Assembly (NCBI GenBank): GCA_007132465.1
Contig: SLOP01000009.1
Location: 28,838-92,837, forward strand
Origin: Candidatus Izemoplasma sp.
GTDB taxonomy: Bacteria; Bacillota_I; Bacilli_A; Izemoplasmatales; Izemoplasmataceae
Direction of reading: 5' to 3'
DNA length: 64,000 bases
Of the stretch, positions 17,214-23,637 are shown piece by piece. The translations under genes were made by a program, and so were the position numbers. How positions within the stretch are numbered: position 1 is the first letter of the stretch; each line of letters starts with the position of its first letter. The notes under the pieces are model-generated. The model saw only the letters and a list, made by a program, of their open reading frames with translations. It did no database searches and was not told the origin of the DNA.

Positions 17214-17771
17214 CTAAAAGCGTAGCAGGCGGCCGTAGCCGTCGGTGCGAATAATGCCCAGCAACAACATCACCGCTTCCACCCACGCCCACACCCATGC
17301 CACCACAAACAGAAACGATAAGAGCCCGAAGGTTCCTAAGAAAAGTTGCGCGAGGCCGCGTCCCGAACGCCCTAGGTAAAAATTGTGCACGCCAAAACCC
17401 CCGAGGAAAAATGCCAGCACCGCCGCAAGCGTCCGCGACCGCCGGAGTTGGTAGGCGGGTCGAGGTCTCAGCACGTCTTTAAGGTTGGATGTTTCATAGG
17501 TTTCATCAACCTTAATCGACGCCGGTTCAAGTTGCGAGGGATCACGCTCGTAGGGCAAATCAAACTCCCGTGGTGTTTGAATGGCGTCTTGGTCTCTCCC
17601 ACAGTGTTTGCAGGTTCGTTGATGGCGTTTTAATCCACCGCCGCAATAATTGCAGCGGGTGCTTTTGGACGTCGGTTTATGTGTCTCGCTGTCGCGTTTA
17701 AGTGTGACCCCGCAACGCGGGCAGTACCGTCGGTTATCGGTGATTGTTGCACGGCAACTGTGACATTGCAT
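17214..17771 (-). CDS. Zinc-ribbon TM2-domain membrane protein
   Basis: Protein of 185 residues. The first 60 carry two zinc ribbons, CHSC...CPRC and CNYC...CKHC. A linker follows and then a TM2 domain with two hydrophobic helices (SRTLAAVLAFFLGGFGVHNFYLGR, about residues 108-131, and a second pair to about 175). TM2 proteins are small membrane proteins of unknown role. The start is ATG 17771 with AGAGGG upstream and an extended -10 promoter (17805-17813). It heads the operon that includes the SbcCD-like genes. Confidence 0.82.
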   Translation of the reverse strand: MQCHSCRATITDNRRYCPRCGVTLKRDSETHKPTSKSTRCNYCGGGLKRHQRTCKHCGRDQDAIQTPREFDLPYERDPSQLEPASIKVDETYETSNLKDVLRPRPAYQLRRSRTLAAVLAFFLGGFGVHNFYLGRSGRGLAQLFLGTFGLLSFLFVVAWVWAWVEAVMLLLGIIRTDGYGRLLRF

Positions 17772-17804
17772 CGTATCCCTCTTTTCAGGTCAAAATCCAC
17801 TTTC

Positions 17805-17813
17805 ATTATAGCA
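17805..17813 (-). promoter_or_regulatory. Extended -10 promoter of the TM2-DUF445-sbcDC operon
   Basis: On the minus strand TGCTATAAT is a perfect extended -10, about 34 bases before the TM2 gene start. No clear -35 is present. Confidence 0.65.
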
Positions 17814-17870
17814 CACGGGGCCCTCATCAGAGAATGTTTCGTTTCAACGACCGCGCGGTTGAAAATGCGG

Positions 17871-17876
17871 TATAAT
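17871..17876 (+). promoter_or_regulatory. -10 element of the gamma-carbonic-anhydrase-like gene
   Basis: GGTATAATGG with TATAAT at 17871-17876, 18 bases before the GTG start. No good -35 match is seen, and the very short leader makes this moderate. Confidence 0.5.
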
Positions 17877-17893
17877 GGAAACGAGGTGATAGT

Positions 17894-18397
17894 GTGACGT
17901 ATGCATACAAAACGAAGACCCCACACATCGCGTCATCGGCTCGCGTGTTTGACGGTGCCCGCGTCGTGGGTGATGTCACGCTCGGCGAGCGCGTCGGCGT
18001 GTGGTACAACGCCGTCATCCGCGGCGACATGGCCCCGGTGACCATCGGCGATGAAACCAACGTACAAGATGGGGTCATCATTCACACCAACACCGACATG
18101 CCTACCATCATCGGTCGCGGTGTGACAATCGGCCATAAAGCGATTATCCACGCCGCCACCGTCGGCGATGACGCGCTCATCGGCATGGGGTCAATCATCC
18201 TTGACGATGCCCATGTCGGCGAACATGCGCTCGTGGCTGCGGGCTGTGTGGTGCCGCCGGGAAAAAAAGTGCCTGCACGTCACTTGGCCGTGGGTAACCC
18301 GATGAAAATCATCCGTGAGTTGAGCGATGAGGAAGTCGAGGGCATTCGACAAAACACTGGGTATTACGTGCAGTTGCTGGCTGACTATGCCGAATAA
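17894..18397 (+). CDS. Gamma-carbonic-anhydrase-like left-handed beta-helix protein (YrdA/PaaY family)
   Basis: Cytosolic hexapeptide-repeat protein of 167 residues, forming trimers in this family. The GTG start at 17894 follows GAGGTGAT. Metal-binding landmarks are NAVIRGDMAPVTIG, NVQDGVIIHTN, TIGHKAIIHAATVGDDALIGMGS and the terminal VGNPMKIIREL, with the three zinc-ligand His residues in place. Some members are carbonic anhydrases and others are acyl-CoA-related; activity cannot be decided here. Monocistronic, with a TTCG-loop terminator after the stop. Confidence 0.88.
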   Translation: MTYAYKTKTPHIASSARVFDGARVVGDVTLGERVGVWYNAVIRGDMAPVTIGDETNVQDGVIIHTNTDMPTIIGRGVTIGHKAIIHAATVGDDALIGMGSIILDDAHVGEHALVAAGCVVPPGKKVPARHLAVGNPMKIIRELSDEEVEGIRQNTGYYVQLLADYAE

Positions 18398-18419
18398 AAA
18401 GACCGTTCGCGGTCTTTTT
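18397..18419. terminator. Bidirectional terminator with TTCG tetraloop
   Basis: AAAAGACCG-TTCG-CGGTCTTTT lies between two convergent genes, with A and T runs on both flanks. Confidence 0.88.
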
Positions 18420-18421
18420 AT

Positions 18422-19288
18422 TTACCAGTCCCACCGATCGTCGATGAGGCGTTCGAGGTGGGCAAGATCGTCTTTTAGGGCCTGCATGCGCGTGCCAATC
18501 ATCTCGCGAGTGAGGGGGGCTCTGGCGCGGGTAAAAGGGCGTGCGATGGCGAGGATGGTGTGTGATTCGTTGGATGCAAAATAGACATGTTTGACGCCTG
18601 CATCCATCATCGCCTCAAGGGCTTTTTGTTGATGGCGCGGGATTGAGGTTGGCTGGGTGGCGGTGTACAAACTCAGGCGTCCTTCGGTGTGCGTTTTCTG
18701 GTAAGAAACACCTTTGTGACGAGGTTTTCCTTGGCTTCGTATTTGGTAAGTTCCACCGCGAGAGGGCATGACGATAAAGGCCCCGGAAAACACGGTGCGT
18801 GTGCCATACTGACCTTGGTTGACCGAAAGCACACATTCATGAAAGGTGTAAGGGATGTCTGACGCCGTCGTGCCTTTAAAGCGGTAGCGCTCACTCACCA
18901 TGGCGTGGCGCGTAAACAACCCGGATTCGCGATACACTGCTTTGTCGGGTTTTCTCATGGCTTCGTAAGCGTACACGTTCATGCCCTCCTCGGCAAGCAG
19001 CGCAACAACATCGGCTTGCAAAGCGAGAAGGGTTGCCTTCCATGGATGAAAGTGACGATGAATCAGCCATCCCGTCAACGCGAGCAGCGCGCTGGTGAGG
19101 AAAACAATCCCTAGCGCGATGACCAGCCAGGTTGTTGAAGCATACAGCAAGGGTGTCACGATGATGATGGCAATAAGCGTCAGGCCACTCAGCGAGAGAA
19201 ACCAGACGTTGTTAAACAGTCGTCGTGGTGGATCGTAGGCAGCTTGAAAGCGTGATTGAATGCGTGCCACACGGGTGTGATTGAGCAT
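18422..19288 (-). CDS. Membrane protein, DUF3137-like
   Basis: Protein of 288 residues with two adjacent transmembrane helices near the N-terminus (about 30-75) and a soluble remainder. The pattern of a short N-terminal tail, two helices and a domain with RYRFKGTTASDIPYTFHECVLS and VFSGAFIVMP resembles DUF3137 proteins; this is by-eye similarity only. No catalytic motif is visible. The promoter at 19307-19335 drives it separately from the upstream YbaN operon. Confidence 0.65.
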   Translation of the reverse strand: MLNHTRVARIQSRFQAAYDPPRRLFNNVWFLSLSGLTLIAIIIVTPLLYASTTWLVIALGIVFLTSALLALTGWLIHRHFHPWKATLLALQADVVALLAEEGMNVYAYEAMRKPDKAVYRESGLFTRHAMVSERYRFKGTTASDIPYTFHECVLSVNQGQYGTRTVFSGAFIVMPSRGGTYQIRSQGKPRHKGVSYQKTHTEGRLSLYTATQPTSIPRHQQKALEAMMDAGVKHVYFASNESHTILAIARPFTRARAPLTREMIGTRMQALKDDLAHLERLIDDRWDW

Positions 19289-19306
19289 AAAAACACCTCC
19301 GTCTTT

Positions 19307-19335
19307 ATTGTACGAGACGTCGGCGTTTTTTTAAA
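19307..19335 (-). promoter_or_regulatory. Sigma-A promoter of the DUF3137-like gene
   Basis: Minus strand: TTTAAA (19335-19330), 17-base spacer, TACAAT (19312-19307). The start codon is about 20 bases downstream. Confidence 0.6.
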
Positions 19336-19340
19336 GGGCA

Positions 19341-19715
19341 TTATGCTTGGTGGCGCACGGTTTTGACGATGAGGAAGAAGTACGCGTACTTTAAAACCAC
19401 CAGGATGACGATAAGCGGTTTGGCAAAAGCAAACGGCAAGGTGAAGAAGGGAATCACCAGCATCGCGTCGACAGTGAGCATTAACGTCCATTTTTGCTTC
19501 CGTGTCATGGCATGGGTTTCAGCAAACGTCTTGACGTGCTTTTGGTAAAGCCGGGTGTTTGTGAGCCAGCGGTGAAATCGTGTGGAGCCTTTAGCGTAGC
19601 AGGCCGCCGCCAAAAGCACAAACGGCGTCGTCGGCAAGAGCGGCATCACCACCCCAATACCGCCGACGATGAGGGCTAGCGTACCAAGAAAAATCATCAG
19701 CCCGCGGATAATCAT
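19341..19715 (-). CDS. YbaN/DUF454 family inner membrane protein
   Basis: Small membrane protein, 124 residues. The DUF454 signature is clear: LGTLALIVGGIGVVMPLLPTTPFVLLAAACYAKGS, then RFHRWL, then HAMTRKQKW, then a hydrophobic tail. Its function is unknown. The ATG overlaps the stop of the DUF438 gene as ATGA, so it is the third gene of a DUF1858-DUF438-YbaN operon. Confidence 0.88.
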   Translation of the reverse strand: MIIRGLMIFLGTLALIVGGIGVVMPLLPTTPFVLLAAACYAKGSTRFHRWLTNTRLYQKHVKTFAETHAMTRKQKWTLMLTVDAMLVIPFFTLPFAFAKPLIVILVVLKYAYFFLIVKTVRHQA

Positions 19716-20911
19716 TTGTCCATCAGCCTTTTTTCTCCTTCGAGTTCGCGAATCGGTTTGATATCCTGGGTCATCTCTAGGGTGCCGAGGTAGGTCTCGT
19801 CTTTATCGCGAACGGCGAAATAGCGAATGTGCACGAAGCGGTCTCGAAACTGAATCCAAAAATCTTCGTGGTCTTTCTTGCCGGTCTTAAAGTTCTCGAC
19901 GATGGTTTCTACCACGTGCACACTAGCGGGCGGGTGACACATGTTGACATGGCGGCCGAGGATGGTAATCGGGCGCTCGAAGATGCGTTCTTCGCCTTGG
20001 GTGAAATACCGCACATACCCGTTGGCGTCGACAAACGTCAAATCCAAGGGTAAGGTGTTCATGATGGCATTCACGACGTGGCCTTCAAGTTCTCCGGCGT
20101 CAAAACGCACGGTGCCCGGGGTGGTGTCTTCAACCGTAATTTCTTCTTCGGTATCCGCACGCCAAGAGTCTTCGGGTGCTTCGAGGAAATAACCGATCTC
20201 ATCGCTTGCTTCGGCAATTTGGATAAAATTGTACAGGTTCAACTCCTCGGCGAGCAAGGGGATGAGGATGTTGTTTTCTTTAAAGACCATGTCGCGGACT
20301 TTTTGCGTCACCGCTTTCACGCGATCATTGACCTCAGCAACCGTGACGTCAGGGTGGTCAAGTAGGGTGCGTACCGCTTTCATCTCGGTGCGGATTTCAT
20401 CGTCAACGCCCCACATGACTTGCGGCGGACCGGTGATGCCCTTTTTTTCAAGGTACGGGAAAAAGAGCGTTTCTTTACGGGCGTAGTGTTTTTCAATCTC
20501 TTTTAACCGATCCATGCCCACCCTCAGCATCAACAAAGCCATGTTGCCTTCTTGGGTAAGGTAGGGGTCGATTTCCTCGTCCAGCAATTTTTCCGCGCGC
20601 GTGTTTTCCGTCTTTAACACATGAAGTGGATGCCCGGCTTGCTGCTCGGCATCGTGCTTGTGTAAATCGCTGACGTTAGTGCCCATAATCGAGGCGTGGA
20701 CGTCACACAATTTTTGGATTTCTTCAACCGGCAAGCCCTCGCGAATCAGGGCTTGTTCGAGGTCGGCGATTTCGCTTGTGTCGACCTCGCCGAAATGGTC
20801 CTTAAAGTCCTTCTCGACGCTGGCCTTGTCACGTCCTTCGTGCAGTTCGCGTATCAAACGCCGAAGCTGGTCTCGGCGTTGTTTTTTTTGGTTATCAATC
20901 AGTTCACTCAC
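19712..20911 (-). CDS. DUF438 / hemerythrin HHE / PAS-like sensor protein
   Basis: Cytosolic protein of 399 residues. The N-terminal 75 residues are a DUF438 domain (LIRELHEG...KDFKDHFGEVDTSEIADLEQALIREG). Next is a hemerythrin-like HHE domain (about 90-240) with iron-ligand candidates in DVHASIMG, HPLHVLKTEN, EKHYARKETLFFPYLE and FKENNILIPLLAEEL. The C-terminal PAS-like domain (about 290-399) includes DLTFVDANGYVRYFT and MCHPPASVHVV. Related proteins are linked to oxygen or nitric-oxide sensing and repair of iron centres; this is family knowledge, not shown here. The GTG start overlaps the upstream DUF1858 stop. Confidence 0.88.
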   Translation of the reverse strand: MSELIDNQKKQRRDQLRRLIRELHEGRDKASVEKDFKDHFGEVDTSEIADLEQALIREGLPVEEIQKLCDVHASIMGTNVSDLHKHDAEQQAGHPLHVLKTENTRAEKLLDEEIDPYLTQEGNMALLMLRVGMDRLKEIEKHYARKETLFFPYLEKKGITGPPQVMWGVDDEIRTEMKAVRTLLDHPDVTVAEVNDRVKAVTQKVRDMVFKENNILIPLLAEELNLYNFIQIAEASDEIGYFLEAPEDSWRADTEEEITVEDTTPGTVRFDAGELEGHVVNAIMNTLPLDLTFVDANGYVRYFTQGEERIFERPITILGRHVNMCHPPASVHVVETIVENFKTGKKDHEDFWIQFRDRFVHIRYFAVRDKDETYLGTLEMTQDIKPIRELEGEKRLMDK

Positions 20912-21138
20912 GTTATTCCCTCCAGTGTCATGCCGTGTTTGTTGAACACGGCTTGGGCGATTTCGGGGTCGATATCCCGAGATGCCAATCCCTTCTTAAG
21001 TGTCATGACGCGGCCAACGGTGTTGAGGACGGCCGCTTTCTTTATGTGGTCTAAGCCGAGTTCAACCATGGCGGCGAGCGCCTTCGGGTGAGCGCTCACG
21101 ATGGCATGCACGGTGTGGGTGGCGTCGACACGCTGCAT
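20908..21138 (-). CDS. DUF1858 domain protein
   Basis: Small cytosolic protein of 76 residues consisting of one DUF1858 domain: VDATHTVHAIVSAHPKALAAMVELGL at the start and a helical remainder. The ATG at 21138 follows AAAGGA by nine bases; a GTG six codons upstream lies on that ribosome site and is rejected. DUF1858 commonly precedes DUF438, and here the stop and start overlap by four bases, implying linked function in the same redox or nitrosative response. Confidence 0.85.
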   Translation of the reverse strand: MQRVDATHTVHAIVSAHPKALAAMVELGLDHIKKAAVLNTVGRVMTLKKGLASRDIDPEIAQAVFNKHGMTLEGIT

Positions 21139-21162
21139 AATGTCACGTCCTTTCACACCTAT

Positions 21163-21190
21163 AGTCTACGCGATATATCGCTGTTATCAA
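21163..21190 (-). promoter_or_regulatory. Promoter with embedded palindromic operator, DUF1858-DUF438-YbaN operon
   Basis: Minus strand: TTGATA (21190-21185), 16-base spacer, TAGACT (21168-21163). The spacer contains a perfect 12-base palindrome, GCGATATATCGC, at 21170-21181, a classical repressor position. Confidence 0.55.
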
Positions 21191-21247
21191 GCAATATCAT
21201 CATCTTTACAAGCTGTGAACTAAGGGTTATAATGTGTCATTTTGTAA

Positions 21248-21271
21248 ACAAAAAAAGGCCCTTAGGCCTTT
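21248..21271 (-). terminator. Rho-independent terminator of the EIIA-like gene
   Basis: AAAGGCC-TAAG-GGCCTTT followed by a T run on the minus strand. It overlaps the TAA stop. Confidence 0.85.
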
Positions 21272-21693
21272 GATAACAAGCGTTTTTCAAACCAACGCTC
21301 CATGCGCTGTTTATCGTACAATCGTTTATCGGCGTACGCTTCGGTAGTAAACTCAACAAGCGTCCTTAAGAAGGTTAGATAGCCTTCTTCGGTTTGTGCA
21401 CCGAAGACAAACGCGTTGTTAATCGGACGTTGATAAAAAGTAAAGGGCGCGTCCACTTTAAGGTATGCCAAGGTGTTTTTACGAACGTGTTCGCATGGTG
21501 GTGCGTGCCAAATAACCGTGTCGTCGTTGATGATGAGATGCGTTGTTAAGGCGTCGACTTCATCGACGATGTTCTTCAGGTAAATCGCGCCAATGGCGCG
21601 TTGTTTATACGCTTCATGCGCGGTTTCATACAATGCGGATTCCCATCCTTCAACGGATTTTCTTTCGCGATATGTGAAGAGTACGTTCGACAA
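21262..21693 (-). CDS. PTS EIIA type-2-like protein (tentative)
   Basis: Protein of 143 residues. The start is taken as TTG 21693, six bases after a strong AAAGGGGAG; the longer frame overlaps its promoter. The overall layout resembles fructose/mannitol-type PTS EIIA domains: helices, then IGAIYLKNIVDEVDALTTHLIINDDTVIWHAPP, then a hydrophobic VFGAQ-like strand and a final LTFLRTLVEF helix. In that alignment His63 (IWHAPP) corresponds to the phospho-accepting His. No EIIB or EIIC gene is near, so it could be a regulatory solo EIIA or a degenerate relative. The similarity is by eye and the call is uncertain. Confidence 0.5.
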   Translation of the reverse strand: MSNVLFTYRERKSVEGWESALYETAHEAYKQRAIGAIYLKNIVDEVDALTTHLIINDDTVIWHAPPCEHVRKNTLAYLKVDAPFTFYQRPINNAFVFGAQTEEGYLTFLRTLVEFTTEAYADKRLYDKQRMERWFEKRLLSKA

Positions 21694-21719
21694 GAAAAAC
21701 TCCCCTTTCTCCCACACCC

Positions 21720-21747
21720 ATTGTATCACATTATTACGTCGGCACAA
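21720..21747 (-). promoter_or_regulatory. Sigma-A promoter of the EIIA-like gene
   Basis: Minus strand: TTGTGC (21747-21742), 16-base spacer, TACAAT (21725-21720). The TTG start is 27 bases downstream. Confidence 0.6.
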
Positions 21748-21764
21748 ATCTTATCACACACCAA

Positions 21765-21793
21765 TTCACTTCAAGCCGTCTTTGGTGTATAAT
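21765..21793 (+). promoter_or_regulatory. Sigma-A promoter of the CYTH gene
   Basis: TTCACT (21765-21770), 17-base spacer, TATAAT (21788-21793). The start codon is 30 bases downstream, after GGAGGG. Confidence 0.65.
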
Positions 21794-21823
21794 GAGACTA
21801 TAACCACACCGGAGGGATGTATC

Positions 21824-22420
21824 ATGGCTGAAAAAAACCGCGTTCTCGACAAGGAGTTACGCCACGCATTGAACGAAGAGGATTGTTACACCATCATGGA
21901 TTTTTTGATGGTGGAGTTTAGCGATCGTAAAGACTACCATTACAATTACTATTTCGACACCCCTGAGCGCTCGCTATCTAAACACAATACCACCTTGCGC
22001 TTACGCACGGTCGTGAAGGATCACGATATTTCATACCACTTGACGCTGAAAGTGCCGACGATTGATGAAGATACTCACTTGGAGTACCATGAGCGTTTGG
22101 ATGAAAAAGAAATGCGGCTCCTTGCTTACAACAACAAACTCCCGCACGGTGAAATTGCCGAGTTAACGTCGATACACGGCGGCAAGGTTCAACTGGTCAA
22201 CGTCATTAAAGTCAACCGTGTCTTTGCGATGTACATGGACCAACAAGTCTTCTTCGACCGCATCTCACACCGGGGCAGAATCTACTTTGAAATCGGCACG
22301 CGCATCGACCAAACGAAAAACGGCGATACCGAACGTCTTATCAATCAGTTTAAAGGGTTGCTAAATAAGTTTGACATTATCTTCAAACAAGCCGAACGCC
22401 GTTCGGTCAAGTTCCGCTAA
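21824..22420 (+). CDS. CYTH-domain protein (triphosphate tunnel metalloenzyme family)
   Basis: Cytosolic protein of 198 residues. The start is ATG 21824, preceded by GGAGGG; the longer upstream frame overlaps the divergent promoter. CYTH features are YNYYFDTPERSLSKHNTTLRLRTV with basic residues, then YHLTLKVP, LEYHERL, and later VFFDRISHRGRIYFEIG. The usual N-terminal ExExK motif is altered to VLDKELRH, so the family fits but the catalytic set may be incomplete. Members hydrolyse inorganic triphosphate or thiamine triphosphate. Monocistronic with its own promoter and terminator. Confidence 0.82.
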   Translation: MAEKNRVLDKELRHALNEEDCYTIMDFLMVEFSDRKDYHYNYYFDTPERSLSKHNTTLRLRTVVKDHDISYHLTLKVPTIDEDTHLEYHERLDEKEMRLLAYNNKLPHGEIAELTSIHGGKVQLVNVIKVNRVFAMYMDQQVFFDRISHRGRIYFEIGTRIDQTKNGDTERLINQFKGLLNKFDIIFKQAERRSVKFR

Positions 22421-22905
22421 GTTGAAGGAGGCTCGCGCCTCCTTTTTTTTGAAGATAATGGCATCGATGTGTCGCGTTTTCACAAAACCACGGTGTTGAA
22501 AAACCCTCACGGCCACGTCATTGGCTTCATGGCACACCACCGCAACCGTGTTGGCTTTGCCAAATGGAAAGGTTTGAATGTAGGTTATAATGCAATCCAA
22601 CACGGCGTTGCCGTGGCCTTTGTTTTGATGCTTGGCATCGAGGATCACGGCATCAATCAGGGAGGCGTCCTCGGTCAAGGCGTACGGTGTGACCGCGTTG
22701 GGGACATGACGTTTTTTGTGAAACCAATCAGCGATTCACCATGGTATATCGCCAGGCTAATGTCCGGATAATCTTCTCGTTGGTTGACGTAAGACCGAGC
22801 CATAAAGACGCTGATTGGTTGAACAAACTGTCGTTGGGTGGCTTCGGGAGATAGCGCGATGACATCCCAGAAGGTATCCCACGTGATGTTATCGAGCGTG
22901 ATCAT
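22361..22905 (-). pseudogene. GNAT acetyltransferase split by a -1 frameshift
   Basis: The N-terminal part (22905 down to about 22711) starts ITLDNITWDTFWDVIALSPEA and reaches YHGESLIGFTK; it then runs into a TGA at 22675 in its own frame. The remainder continues in the -1 frame as RHVPNAVTPYALTEDASLIDA, VILDAKHQNKGHG (the acetyl-CoA loop) and VRVFQHRGF. The switch falls exactly at A-AAA-AAC (22717-22711). AAAGGAG precedes the ATG. The frame runs on to 22361, antisense to the end of the CYTH gene and through its terminator. It could be a true frameshift mutation, a homopolymer sequencing error or programmed -1 frameshifting. Confidence 0.75.
22425..22450 (+). terminator. Rho-independent terminator of the CYTH gene
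   Basis: AAGGAGGC-TCGC-GCCTCCTT followed by eight Ts, four bases after the stop codon. Confidence 0.9.
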
Positions 22906-23051
22906 GATAAGGGGGCTCTCCTTTCACAAAAGTAATCACTTCCATTATCGCGCATGATGGTCCGTTGTGTTGGTGGACATGAATGCATGCGCTGTTGGGG
23001 TGGGTGTTCAGTTTGTTTCGTGTTGGTTGTCATCACAAGCGCCCAGACAAG

Positions 23052-23082
23052 CAAAAAAAAAGATGGCCGTTAATCGACCATC
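23052..23082 (-). terminator. Rho-independent terminator of the PH-domain gene
   Basis: Minus strand stem GATGGTCG/CGGCCATC, with one G-U pair and loop ATTAA, followed by nine Ts. It overlaps the stop codon. Confidence 0.85.
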
Positions 23083-23546
23083 CGCCATTGCTTGGTGAGC
23101 TGCAAGTGTATGCCTTCGTGCAAATCTTCAATCTTTGCAAGGCTTGTAAGTTCGACTTTGTGGCTTGCTGAGGCGTAAATCATAATCGTGCCAAAGCCCA
23201 GCCGGCGCCCCATCTTCGTCCGGGTGACCTCATAGATCGACACGTGGTTGAGCGGAATAAAGATGGTTTTACGAATCGCACCCGTGCGTCGCTTGACAAT
23301 GATGCGCTGGTTGGTGAGTTCTACATGTTCTTTGCGCATGCCGAGCAAGAGCGCCAAAAAAATCAGCAGGTATACCCCGCCAAGGCCGATGAGGGCATAC
23401 AGCAAAAGTGGGTCATAGATTAAATACCCCACGCCGCTTGCCACAGCCAGCACCAACAAAATAATCATCGGTAATTTTCCCAAGGCCGCAAAAGCCATCC
23501 ACCGGGACGTTTTCGTCGTTAAAACATTCGCTTCGGTTATCTTCAC
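23070..23546 (-). CDS. Bacterial PH-domain (bPH2) membrane protein
   Basis: Membrane protein of 158 residues. Two closely spaced hydrophobic helices (about 20-65) precede a bacterial pleckstrin-like domain with the typical ELTNQRIIVKRRTGAIRKTIFIPLNHVSIYEVTRT and GFGTIMIYASA. The start is GTG 23546, following GGGGGTGG; upstream in-frame ATG codons lie at or above the -10 and cannot be translated from this promoter. No partner gene is linked. Function of the family is unclear. Confidence 0.83.
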   Translation of the reverse strand: MKITEANVLTTKTSRWMAFAALGKLPMIILLVLAVASGVGYLIYDPLLLYALIGLGGVYLLIFLALLLGMRKEHVELTNQRIIVKRRTGAIRKTIFIPLNHVSIYEVTRTKMGRRLGFGTIMIYASASHKVELTSLAKIEDLHEGIHLQLTKQWRMVD

Positions 23547-23574
23547 ATAACCACCCCCGTCGTTTGTTACCCCC

Positions 23575-23583
23575 ATTATACCA
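23575..23583 (-). promoter_or_regulatory. Extended -10 promoter of the PH-domain gene
   Basis: Minus strand TGGTATAAT is a perfect extended -10 about 30 bases before the GTG start. Confidence 0.7.
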
Positions 23584-23601
23584 CCAAAAAGACATCGGTC
23601 C

Positions 23602-23635
23602 CAAAAAAAATAAAATCCGCGTGAACGCGGATTTT
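23602..23635 (-). terminator. Rho-independent terminator of Mrp operon 1
   Basis: AAAATCCGCG-TTCA-CGCGGATTTT with a downstream T-rich run on the minus strand, two bases after the last stop of the operon. Confidence 0.9.
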
Positions 23636-23637
23636 GC

